Source: Ginsengibacter sp963792025
GTDB lineage: Bacteria; Bacteroidota; Bacteroidia; Chitinophagales; Chitinophagaceae
Direction: 5' to 3'
NCBI GenBank assembly: GCA_963792025.1
Contig: CAWBUS010000008.1
Location: 124,001-188,000, forward strand
DNA length: 64,000 nt
Positions 56,582 to 64,000 of this stretch are shown in pieces. Within the stretch, counting starts at the first letter, position 1. Every line of letters begins with the position of its first letter. Below the pieces are notes generated by a model. That model did no database searches. It saw only the letters and a program-made list of their open reading frames with translations, and was not told the DNA's origin. The position numbers were made by a program, and so were the translations under genes.

Positions 56582-57045
56582 TTACTTTTTCTGTGAAGTC
56601 ACCTGGCACATCATATTTTCGTTTGACTCTTTATAACCAACTGGGATCTCAAATAAAGCGCAGAAAAGTTTTTTGTCTCTCAGCAGCAGAAATGCCGCCA
56701 CCACCAACCAATATTCCAGGGCTTTCATAGTTACATCTGCAGCAGATGTATCGTTTGGATTTGTTGCGCTGCTTTTGCAAACGCACCTAATACTTTATTA
56801 GTTGACACGGTGTCGCCCTGCGTTTCGGAGGTTGTGGTATTTGATGTTGATTTGGTTTTGGTGGTACCATCTACTTTATCAAACACCTGGTTGGTGCTTT
56901 GGGCTGCTTTATCATTTATCGTGTTGTCCGCAGTATTTTTTACCGTATTCATAATTTTTTTTAATAACTGTGCATCTACCGAATTAGAGTAAAGTGAGGA
57001 AAACAAGCATGTAATTATTGCAATATAAAATGCTGACTTTTTCAT
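56582..57045 (-). pseudogene. Relic of a DUF4412-like lipoprotein gene: N-terminus joined to C-terminus, middle lost
   Basis: The first frame (57045 down to 56731) has a signal peptide (FYIAIITCLFSSLYSNS) and a low-complexity Asn/Thr/Lys region, then ends with TIHLLQM. Adding one A near 56766 restores NPNDTSAADVTMKAL, and another single base restores ILVGGGGISAAER. The sequence then runs into DKKLFCALFEIPVGYKESNENM and stops at 56582. FEIPVGYKE is the same ending as FEIPAGYKE in the paralogue at 59739-60521. The roughly 150-200 residues between are missing. So this is an internal deletion plus frameshifts, not just read errors. Confidence 0.7.
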
Positions 57046-57118
57046 AATAATTTTTGTTAATTGAAGAAGAATAGACTTTTAAAGAAATTTATTTTAAAAT
57101 GATAAAAACTTATTGAGT

Positions 57119-57277
57119 TCACACATAAGATACTAACAAAACAAGCACTGCCAGAAAACACAATATTGTAATCAACAGTAATAATAGCTTTATAATTTTT
57201 GCGCTTCTCATCAAGAAGTATCTTAGTCTTTTACCAGGAATTGCGTAACTGGCGTTTACTAATTCATCATTTTCCAT
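57119..57277 (-). CDS. Candidate 52-residue single-pass membrane protein
   Basis: Begins MENDELVNASYAIPGKRLRYF and continues with a hydrophobic run (KLLLLLITILCFLAVLVLL) before a TGA. A basic stretch before the helix fits an inside-N-terminus. The direct-repeat motif at 57397-57424 lies 120 bases upstream, as it does for the ankyrin gene, supporting a transcript here. No family is recognised. It is short, so coding status is not certain. Confidence 0.4.
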   Translation of the reverse strand: MENDELVNASYAIPGKRLRYFLMRSAKIIKLLLLLITILCFLAVLVLLVSYV

Positions 57278-57396
57278 AACACTACAGCCAGGTATTCGAA
57301 AACCATTTATGTTTCATACAAAAAGAAAAGTGGTTCACGCACCATTAATACATTGTACTGCAAAGATGTAATTGAAAGGGAACGTATTTGTAAAAT

Positions 57397-57424
57397 AACC
57401 GATGAACGTATTTGTAAAATCGTC
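57397..57424 (-). promoter_or_regulatory. 21-bp-period direct repeat, possible LytTR-type binding site (copy 1)
   Basis: AACCGAT at 57397-57403 and AATCGTC at 57418-57424 are the outer units; between them GTATTTGTAAA. The same pattern occurs at 59648-59675. The start-to-start distance of 21 bases is two helical turns, as for LytTR-domain regulators that bind direct repeats. It lies 120 bases upstream of the small ORF at 57277. A longer 17-base unit, GAACGTATTTGTAAAAT, also occurs twice here. Confidence 0.45.
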
Positions 57425-57473
57425 AAATATTTTTCACCCAATGCCTGAGAAAAATGACCCATGCATTGAATTA

Positions 57474-58509
57474 TTATTTTTTATCAGGCAGCGCATTCAA
57501 TAGAGCCATCACTGCCCAGTTGGAACCTGCTGCAGAAATAAACTGGTTATCATCATAAGGTGGAAAATCACTTTGTACAAACGGCTGAATGGGAAAAGAC
57601 CTCGTCGCAACAAACCATGCCCCCCCTTTATCCTGTGTTTTTAATAAATAATTTATGCCCTTCTGGTACACCGCACCATCAGGTTTTTCCATCCCGCTTT
57701 CATACAATGCATAAAGCGTTTGCCCTGTAGCGTAAGCATCACTTTTTAAAGTTGGTAACTGAGACCAGCCACCATCCTCATTTTGCATCAACCTTAATTT
57801 TTCTGCAATCTTTGCTTTATATCTTGCATTGCTTCCGCACCACTGCAAACCTAACAATTGAAAAGCCAGTTCCTGTTGCTGATCCGTTTGTACTTTTTCG
57901 AGCCAATGTTTTGTTCTTGTTACTAATTCGTCAACATGTTGTTTTTTTGCCGGCGACGCATACAACTCGATTGAGCGTATAGCCATTGAAGTTAGATGTA
58001 CGTCGCCGGTTTCCAATGGTACTCTTCCCGATTCTGCCAGAAAAGATCCGTCTGGCTTTGCAAGTCTCATCACATAATCAACTGAAATATCCGTATTCAT
58101 ATCTGCCGGATACTTTGCAGCATACATCCCCATCAACAAATAAGGTGTTGCGAAACTGATAGGAAGAAATTGATTTATCTGGTTAGGATTACAGGCTCCG
58201 ACTAATAGTATTCTCCATGGCATTACAATTACTCGCAGAAATGAATCTATTACCGGAATGCCTTTTTGCATCGCTAATTCGGCAGCCATTGCCTTTAAAG
58301 TGTTATGGTGGCAGGAAGCGCATTTAAACTATTATTGTTGATGAATGTATAGCCGCTTTTTTGAAGAAGCAGAATGCTTTTGCTGCCGATTGTTCTATCA
58401 CTGCTGTTATCTATAACTATAGGTTTATGCATCCAGCTTTCGAGCATACTCAATAAAAAAATGCTGCATAGAAAAAATAATGACGGTAGAAAGAATTTTG
58501 ATTTTTCAT
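57474..58509 (-). pseudogene. Secreted protein with a CxxCH motif and cyclase-like helical repeats, frameshifted twice
   Basis: The ORF from 58289 to 57474 (271 residues) is a chain of alpha helices with QxxDGGW/QxxDGS-like turns (LMQNEDGGWSQLPTLKSDAYATGQ, KTQDKGGAWFVATRSFPIQPF), as in squalene-cyclase/prenyltransferase barrels. Upstream, a frame beginning at 58509 (MKNQNSFYRHYFFYAAFF, a signal-like segment) continues, after dropping one T near 58455-58460, into LLSMLESWMHKPIVID. After adding one A near 58318 it joins SLKCASCHHNTLKAMAAELA. That CxxCH would attach heme. The gene follows an ankyrin-repeat gene, a pairing I recall from related genomes. Role unknown. Confidence 0.65.
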
Positions 58510-58531
58510 TTTATTAATTATTAAAGGGTAA

Positions 58532-59533
58532 TTATTTAGTTGAATATTTTTCCAATAACGCAATCGATGGAGTTTTTCCTTTTTCTTTTGCGTAATACAA
58601 AGCATCGGTTCCATCCTGCGCTTTTTCTGAAACGACCGCTCCATGTTTAATAAGAGCAAGTGTCATTTCAGGATCATCTGTTTCAGATTGGGTCAGTAAC
58701 ATTAAAGGAGTATAACCTTGTTTGTTTTTTGCATTCGGGTCTGCGCCATGTTCCAGCAGGTAAAGAAAGGAAGGCTTATCATGGGCAACAGCTGCAAACA
58801 TCAATGGAGTAAATCCTTTAAATGCATCCAGGCCAAAAGGTATCCATTGCCTTACATTTACATTAGCACCATTATCTACCAGCATTTTTAATGTCGCAAA
58901 AGAGCGGAACGCTTCTGCATTGTTAACAGGGTAATCCCCAAAAGCTACAGAATCATTTACATTGAAACCACTTCTTATCAAAAAGCCAACTATGGCAGTA
59001 TCTCCTGAGGATGCTGCATTGTATAAAAGATAATTATCTGGTGCAGTCTTCTTTAGATCAGCACCCTTATCAATCAATAAATGGAGGAGCTTTATAGTTC
59101 CGGGCATAGCAGCAAGTTTTACCATGATTCCATAACCTCGTATTTTATGATTAGCATCTGCACCGTTATTTAACAATAGTTTGGTTTTATCCCAATCTGG
59201 AACTGCAAGCCATAAAGCAGTAGTACCATCTGATGAATGATAATTTACGTTAGCTCCATGTTGTATTAATATTTTCATTTGTTGTACTGAGCCGGCCAAT
59301 GTTGCAGCCATCAATGTTGAATAACTATTGAGAGAATCATTGGCATCCGCTCCGTTTGCAAACTGTTGCTTAAGTTGTTCTGTACTCCCCGACCTGATGG
59401 CTTGAAAGAGCGCATTAGTTTTATCGGTTACAGTTTCTTGTGCCAAAAGATTAAATGAAAGCGCAAGTGCGAACATGAGCATCATTATTTTTTTTAATGA
59501 TGAATGGTTTCGTAAGCCGTAATTGTTATCCAT
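58532..59533 (-). CDS. Secreted ankyrin-repeat protein
   Basis: A 333-residue protein with a signal peptide (MMLMFALALSFNLLAQ). Ankyrin units of about 33 residues fill the rest, with repeat signatures such as GANVNYHSSDGTTALWLAV, NGADANHKIRG, NGANVNVRQW and GADPNAKNKQGYTPLMLL. Repeats of this kind bind proteins. It ends just before the CxxCH/cyclase-like gene, whose start codon is about 23 bases further on, so the two look like one unit. No partner can be named. Intact. Confidence 0.88.
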   Translation of the reverse strand: MDNNYGLRNHSSLKKIMMLMFALALSFNLLAQETVTDKTNALFQAIRSGSTEQLKQQFANGADANDSLNSYSTLMAATLAGSVQQMKILIQHGANVNYHSSDGTTALWLAVPDWDKTKLLLNNGADANHKIRGYGIMVKLAAMPGTIKLLHLLIDKGADLKKTAPDNYLLYNAASSGDTAIVGFLIRSGFNVNDSVAFGDYPVNNAEAFRSFATLKMLVDNGANVNVRQWIPFGLDAFKGFTPLMFAAVAHDKPSFLYLLEHGADPNAKNKQGYTPLMLLTQSETDDPEMTLALIKHGAVVSEKAQDGTDALYYAKEKGKTPSIALLEKYSTK

Positions 59534-59647
59534 AAAAAATTATTAAAAATAAAATGAAGGTGCAGGCAGCATAATAATTTTCACCGGTTTGGATTAAAGA
59601 AGAAGATGTAGGAAAGTTACTGTAGCAAGTAAAAAATCAACGTGAAT

Positions 59648-59675
59648 AACCGACAAATGTATTTTTAAAACCGAC
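59648..59675 (-). promoter_or_regulatory. 21-bp-period direct repeat, possible LytTR-type binding site (copy 2)
   Basis: AACCGAC at 59648-59654 and at 59669-59675 are identical, with AAATGTATTTTTAA between. It matches copy 1 over 28 bases (both AATAACCGAyrAAyGTATTT-like). It lies 115 bases before the ankyrin gene start at 59533. Confidence 0.5.
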
Positions 59676-59738
59676 AGAAGGACAGTTAACAACTAAATAG
59701 GCTGCAATCCGCTGCACTTATATTTTTCCATTAAATTT

Positions 59739-60521
59739 TCACATCCCGCTCTTATCTTCTTTATATCCTGCAGGTATTTCAAACATGTTTGCAGGAAGAT
59801 CTCTGTGCTCCGCTTTAGTAAGTTGCATCATCGTTGAAACATTTTTGCTCTTCATGGTAAGCTTAACCATAAAACCTTCGCAACCCATTTGCTTTAACTG
59901 GTCTGCTGCCGATTGTGAATACATGGAGTTTCCTGTTTTTGACTCAAACCGGTCCATTAAATCTTTAACTGATGCCTGCATGGGTACTTCATTGCTTCGC
60001 CATAAATCAATAGTATCTGTTTCATTAAAAAAACCACCTATCTTTTTATTGGAAATTATTTTTGCGTGAACACAGTTAAAGCCCAATATCTTTTCTTCAC
60101 CAATTTTAGTTGCGGTGGATTCTGTTTTAAATCCGGAGTTTAAATCAGTCGAATCTATGTGATTCACAGAATAGGTTTTTGCTGAATCATCAATTATAAT
60201 GCTTTCATCGGGCTTATCTGAGCGGCCTATACTTACAATGGGCGCTAAGTTTTTATCACGATTAGCAGAATTGTATATATAGGTTTCCGAGCGCATTTTG
60301 CCTTTAGAAGAAACAAACATTTTAGTAGTCATATTTATAGTGTTATCTTTCCCGGACGAAGTAGTCGTTAATTCATAATACATATCATCGCCGGAATTAG
60401 TTGAAGCAGATGAATTATCTGTTGCGCCTGCTACGGATCCCTTTGTTGAATTATTGCTGTTACATGCTAATAAAATGGCCGCCGAAAAAATTGCGGAAGC
60501 GATTGTTTTTGTGAGTTGCAT
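59739..60521 (-). CDS. DUF4412-like lipoprotein
   Basis: About 260 residues from the Met at 60521, which gives a lipoprotein signal (AIFSAAILLAC, lipid on the Cys). The longer frame to 60575 is not favoured, as its extra residues are polar. A Ser/Asn linker is followed by a beta domain: MYYELTTTSSGKDNT, EEKILGFNCVHAKI, DLWRSNEVPMQ, and ending AEHRDLPANMFEIPAGYKE. The FNCVHAKI and DLPxxxFEIPAGYKE segments are the family marks shared with the 61825-63024 gene. Probably an envelope-located protein of unknown function. Confidence 0.78.
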   Translation of the reverse strand: MQLTKTIASAIFSAAILLACNSNNSTKGSVAGATDNSSASTNSGDDMYYELTTTSSGKDNTINMTTKMFVSSKGKMRSETYIYNSANRDKNLAPIVSIGRSDKPDESIIIDDSAKTYSVNHIDSTDLNSGFKTESTATKIGEEKILGFNCVHAKIISNKKIGGFFNETDTIDLWRSNEVPMQASVKDLMDRFESKTGNSMYSQSAADQLKQMGCEGFMVKLTMKSKNVSTMMQLTKAEHRDLPANMFEIPAGYKEDKSGM

Positions 60522-60586
60522 ATTTTTTATTTTGGATGAATATAAATTGTAAGAACTATTAAGTCGTGAAGGCATCGTTCACCTTT

Positions 60587-61174
60587 TTATTTTCTCATTG
60601 GTACATCAAACTTTCCATCAGTAACTTCAATTTCTTTTTTATCAGTATCAGTTATGTTTCCGTTTAACTTAAATTTTCCTGAAAATGTGCCCGATGCGCT
60701 TGTCAAAGAAATTTTAGTAACATTTAAAGTGAAAGAATCTGAAAAATATCTTGCCTCGTGATCTTTATTCGGTTGGATATCTACTTCTATACCCCAGCCG
60801 TTTTCATCAGGGCCAAAGGATGAACTGCCGGTTTTATCAGGAACGGCTAAACGTAACGAGTGTACACCTTGAGTATTTGCGATTTCGGGGTCGGAAAGAT
60901 AAATAAGCAATTGTTTACCCTGGTCAACGTCAACAATATGAGCCTCGTTACTTTGATAACCTTCGGGACCCTGATAAGTGTTAATTTGTCCGCCTGAAAC
61001 CGGCTGCCCATCTATGATGCAGGAAAAATGCGCTCCATTACCGGATGAATTTATGGCGGATGAGTTACTACTACTATCTTTATTTTTTGTTGCTTCTGTG
61101 CTATTGTTTCCTGAACACGCACTTAAAAAAAAGACTGGTAAAATAATCAGGGATAAAAATTTTAAATGTTTCAT
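60587..61174 (-). CDS. Lipoprotein of unknown function
   Basis: A 195-residue protein with a clear lipobox (LPVFFLSAC, lipid on Cys) and a Ser/Asn-rich linker. The beta-rich body starts HFSCIIDGQPVSGGQINTYQGPEG and ends DVPMRK. An acidic DxDQGK loop and a GTFSGKFKLNGNI strand pair are visible, but no domain is recognised. It sits 66 bases upstream (in transcription order) of the DUF4412-like gene, so the two may form one transcript. Confidence 0.7.
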   Translation of the reverse strand: MKHLKFLSLIILPVFFLSACSGNNSTEATKNKDSSSNSSAINSSGNGAHFSCIIDGQPVSGGQINTYQGPEGYQSNEAHIVDVDQGKQLLIYLSDPEIANTQGVHSLRLAVPDKTGSSSFGPDENGWGIEVDIQPNKDHEARYFSDSFTLNVTKISLTSASGTFSGKFKLNGNITDTDKKEIEVTDGKFDVPMRK

Positions 61175-61281
61175 GATTTTATACTTTTAATGATTCGATT
61201 AGTTAAAAAAATTATCCAGGTAGCGTATTGCCTGTTGAAAATAGTTTAATGTTGAAATCACGCATACCGTAATATCCCCGT

Positions 61282-61791
61282 TTAAGATTGTGGCGGTACT
61301 GAGTTACTATCTTTCCCTTTATCTCCAATTGCCTTGTCCATATCACTTTTTAGTGAGCGTAACGAATCTTTGAGATTGTTTTCTGTTGAGCGAAATTTAT
61401 AAGCGCCATAGGTCATGATGATGGATGCCGCAATAGCAACCCATATTCCGAAACTCAGGCCCACACTTCCAAACACTGCACTTTCTTCGCTGCTTACGCC
61501 GCTCATCGCCGATTCCCAACGGATGATGAGATAACCAGTTATGCAGATGTTTACAACGCCGGCGCCCAATAACGGCAGCCACATTTTTGAAGGAATGTTA
61601 GCTTTCTGGTCGCCCATTAATGCAAGAAGGCCAGCCGCTATAAATAGAATAAAAACAAGGACGCCAATGCCGTTCATGCCGTTTACAGATCCTACGCCAT
61701 AGCTAAACCATGGGAGGAAACATGCGATTAATCCCAATGCAGCGCCAACAACAATAAATTTGCGCTGTTTGTTTAATTGTTGAAAGTTCAT
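61282..61791 (-). CDS. Four-helix membrane protein of unknown function
   Basis: A 169-residue protein with four hydrophobic segments (FIVVGAALGLIACFLPW, IGVLVFILFIAAGLLAL, WLPLLGAGVVNICITGYLII, FGIWVAIAASIIMTYGAY), then a charged coil (NNLKDSLRSLKSDMDKAIGD). The N-terminal half looks like a small multipass core with a PWFSYG start. No known family assigned. It lies 33 bases after the DUF4412-like gene at 61825-63024, so they are likely co-transcribed. Confidence 0.7.
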   Translation of the reverse strand: MNFQQLNKQRKFIVVGAALGLIACFLPWFSYGVGSVNGMNGIGVLVFILFIAAGLLALMGDQKANIPSKMWLPLLGAGVVNICITGYLIIRWESAMSGVSSEESAVFGSVGLSFGIWVAIAASIIMTYGAYKFRSTENNLKDSLRSLKSDMDKAIGDKGKDSNSVPPQS

Positions 61792-61824
61792 CGTTATCGT
61801 TTTAAATTTTAAATAAAATAATTT

Positions 61825-63024
61825 TTATTGAAGGTCATATAAAGCCGTGTTTTTATCTTCCTGGTAATTACCCGGAAGATTGAATGTTGAATCAGGCATA
61901 TCTTTTTGAGTAATGCTGCTAAGTTGTATCAGCTGTGATGAGCCTGTCGATGTAGTGATAGATTTTACAAGTGTGCCCGAACATCCCGCATCAATTATTT
62001 TTTTTACCACATCAGGGGAATGATTTTCAAAAAAAACCGGTGACAAAAACTGTGAACCCGGCACATCAGCACTGTACCATTCCTCGTTTTGCATATTCGT
62101 GGTTTGCCCCAATGCTTTTAGCGTGTATGATATTTTTATGTGGACACAATTGTAACCGAACAATTTTTCGTTTCCTGTTTTTTGTACCTGTACGTTCGAT
62201 TCATTTTTTCCCAATTCGTTTCTTTGCTGTTTATTGTATTTTTTATATTGGTCGTTTAAAATAATACTATAATTTTCGTTTAAGCCTGCCAGTGAGGTTG
62301 AGTGCAGTTTCATATTTAGGACAGATGATTCTGCATAACCTTCAGAATACACATTCCATTTGTTTGCTTTATTGGTGCTGATGTACAAGTTTTTCCAAAG
62401 CCCGTCTTTTTTAGTGTTGGCAACGGTGCCTCCTGTATACTGAAGCATGACGGTATTTCCATTTCCTGAAACAGGTACTTTATAATCCACTGGTTGCTCA
62501 GGTGCATAAGCAGCAGTATATGTTTTGGAAGGCCCGGCTGTACCATTTTTTTGAGCCTCCATCATTCCTTTGGCAACCGATTTTAGTGGATTATTATCTT
62601 TCATTTGCCCAAGCTGCATATTTAATATCGAGCTGCCTATTGCGTTGCCGGGGTTCCCGTTTTTACCTCCCATCATTGATTGCATTTTTTTCATCATACT
62701 ATCCATGTTGCTGCCGCCAAGATTCTTTAAAATACCTGAATCGCCTTTACCAAACATTGAGCTAAGGCCTTTCATTTGTGAAAGCATACTATCGGTATTA
62801 TTGTTTTGAACAGAAGCAGATGTATCAATTGCATTTACTGATGTATCAGTTTGTTGATTGTTATTCTCATTTGCAGTTGATGAATTTACTGCCCGGGAAG
62901 TGTCGTCGGAAGTTGTTTGTGTTATCGTATTTTCTGTGTTTTTAGTAGCGTTATTGTTACAAGAAGAGTGAAACAAAATAATTGCTAAGAAAATAATTGT
63001 GGTTAATAGCTTCAAGTGTTGCAT
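61825..63024 (-). CDS. DUF4412-like lipoprotein with long low-complexity linker
   Basis: A 399-residue lipoprotein (LAIILFHSSC, lipid on Cys) with a Thr/Asn/Ser/Gln linker through about residue 80. A methionine/glycine-rich segment follows (SMMKKMQSMMGGKNGNP), reminiscent of metal- or membrane-interacting loops. The C-terminal domain resembles the protein at 59739-60521: EKLFGYNCVHIKISY, EEWYSADVPGSQF and QKDMPDSTFNLPGNYQEDKN. The two are diverged paralogues. Role unknown; envelope location by lipobox. Confidence 0.75.
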   Translation of the reverse strand: MQHLKLLTTIIFLAIILFHSSCNNNATKNTENTITQTTSDDTSRAVNSSTANENNNQQTDTSVNAIDTSASVQNNNTDSMLSQMKGLSSMFGKGDSGILKNLGGSNMDSMMKKMQSMMGGKNGNPGNAIGSSILNMQLGQMKDNNPLKSVAKGMMEAQKNGTAGPSKTYTAAYAPEQPVDYKVPVSGNGNTVMLQYTGGTVANTKKDGLWKNLYISTNKANKWNVYSEGYAESSVLNMKLHSTSLAGLNENYSIILNDQYKKYNKQQRNELGKNESNVQVQKTGNEKLFGYNCVHIKISYTLKALGQTTNMQNEEWYSADVPGSQFLSPVFFENHSPDVVKKIIDAGCSGTLVKSITTSTGSSQLIQLSSITQKDMPDSTFNLPGNYQEDKNTALYDLQ

Positions 63025-63078
63025 AGATTATATATGAAAGTTTAAGGAATGCGATATAATTATAAGATGCATTGTTAT

Positions 63079-63915
63079 TTAATGTTTATAAGCCATTTGC
63101 TTTGCCATATCCAGCATATCCTTTTTTATTAAATTATAGTTGTTGTAAGAAATATTATTTTTGGTTGAAAAAGTACATCCAACGCCATAGATAATTTTAA
63201 GTGTCTTATCTTTATTATTATACCAATAGATATAAAATCCATTTAAGGTTAATGGATGATTTGGTTGCAATTGAGATTCCCAATCACTCTTACCCGGCAT
63301 TCCAATCATTCTTGTAATACCCGTTGTTGTATCCGTTAAATCACTATGTGAATTCATTGAAAACTGAATAACAGGAACATGTTGTCCATCCAACAAAAAA
63401 CTATCAATAACCTCAAAATTCTTTTTTTGTATAATAAGATTTGTTGATGTTAATGCGTTAGGATCGCCCATTCCATATAACCATGCATCCTGGTCAAGCA
63501 CGCCTATATTCGCCAGCTTTTCAATCACATCTTGATTTAACGTATTAATACTGTCATTTGGAAAATCAAACAACTGATTTTTGGCATCTATTACATACGT
63601 TCCAAACCAGGCCTGGTAATATTTAGATTTAAAATCGCTGCGTTGAGAATATTTTTTATCCTTTGCAGGTTCGCCTATTGCATAATAATTCATTCCTTTT
63701 AAACCGATGCTTTGCCACATCTCATTCATTTCCTGTTTAAAAAAAGGGCTCCACTCAGCAATTTGTTTTAATGGTGCAGGTTTTACTCCATTTATTGTTT
63801 CCTGTGGTGAAGTTCTTGAATTGATAAGGTTGATATTTTCATCTAACCAGGAAGTTTGACAAAATGCGGATGCGCTAATTAAGAACCCACATAAAAAAAG
63901 AGATAGATATTTCAT
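63079..63915 (-). CDS. Secreted protein of unknown function
   Basis: A 278-residue protein with a signal peptide (YLSLFLCGFLISASAFC, cleavage near Q). The mature chain has a mix of helix and strand (YAIGEPAKDKKYSQRSDFK, WFGTYVIDAKNQLFDF, GQHVPVIQFSMNSHSDL, LNGFYIYWYNNKDKTLKIIYGVGC) and ends with a helix of Lys/Met. No catalytic motif is recognisable. It is the last gene of the window on the minus strand, and its promoter region reaches to about 63990. Confidence 0.65.
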   Translation of the reverse strand: MKYLSLFLCGFLISASAFCQTSWLDENINLINSRTSPQETINGVKPAPLKQIAEWSPFFKQEMNEMWQSIGLKGMNYYAIGEPAKDKKYSQRSDFKSKYYQAWFGTYVIDAKNQLFDFPNDSINTLNQDVIEKLANIGVLDQDAWLYGMGDPNALTSTNLIIQKKNFEVIDSFLLDGQHVPVIQFSMNSHSDLTDTTTGITRMIGMPGKSDWESQLQPNHPLTLNGFYIYWYNNKDKTLKIIYGVGCTFSTKNNISYNNYNLIKKDMLDMAKQMAYKH

Positions 63916-64000
63916 TTTATATTTATTTGATTAAACCAATTAATCATAAAGAGCAAAAAGTATGACACAATCTTTATACGCTGATGATATAAATATTAGT

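Noticed and set aside
57361..57424. CRISPR-like reading of the GAACGTATTTGTAAAAT pair
   Set aside because: Only two copies and no spacer-repeat series; better explained as a regulatory repeat.

Overview
The window looks like a chromosome segment of a Bacteroidota bacterium, probably of the Chitinophagaceae. Supporting this are an AT-rich genome, TAnnTTTG-type promoter elements upstream of many genes, a SprE/PorW-type secretion protein, a Porin_10-like barrel, DUF6266, DUF2911 and DUF4412-like proteins, a GH97 enzyme, and many TTG or GTG starts with weak ribosome binding sites. I recognised no rRNA, tRNA, CRISPR array, transposase or phage integrase.

Layout. (1) Bases 1-14513: a hemicellulose (glucurono-arabinoxylan) degradation block on the + strand: a GH51 tail, GH67 alpha-glucuronidase, GH39 xylosidase, an acetyl-xylan-esterase-like hydrolase, GH51 arabinofuranosidase, a small secreted protein, GH127 beta-L-arabinofuranosidase, a broken GH43 and a GH9 enzyme. 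A CE1-like esterase lies opposite. No SusC/SusD pair is inside the window. (2) 15617-20844: two ATP-grasp-type ligases, a GCS2/YbdK carboxylate-amine ligase, a class I glutamine amidotransferase and a small unknown protein. This looks like a pathway for an undescribed gamma-glutamyl or amide-linked small molecule and is the best novel-system candidate. (3) 20966-25056: an ECF sigma/anti-sigma pair, then two membrane-associated glycosyltransferases (GT2, GT39) that carry many frameshifts. (4) 25104-33477: 2OG-Fe(II) oxygenase, SucC, DUF2911 protein, a degenerate aspartic-protease-like lipoprotein, purine nucleoside phosphorylase, porin, GNAT and a gene fragment. (5) 33565-38448: a small-molecule or stress module of GlxA and AraC regulators with SRPBCC, SnoaL, NmrA and aldo/keto reductase proteins. 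(6) 38462-50996: SprT-like protease, AtpI/AtpZ-type small membrane proteins, an M23-type membrane anchor lacking its peptidase, SprE/PorW, PBP1A, S1/P1-like nuclease, PspC, aconitase and a winged-helix protein. (7) 51157-64000: Bax-inhibitor-1 protein, two proteins with DUF6266-like N-termini, GH97, and a block of secreted or lipid-anchored proteins including two DUF4412-like paralogues plus an internally deleted relic of a third, an ankyrin protein, and a CxxCH/cyclase-repeat protein.

Sequence quality matters here. At least nine to ten genes have frame breaks. Most are restored by removing one inserted base, the restored frames carry no stops, and two affected genes (aconitase, SprE) should be functional. 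Insertion-type assembly errors are therefore a better explanation than decay for most of them. The relic DUF4412 gene, which has lost its middle, is a real pseudogene.
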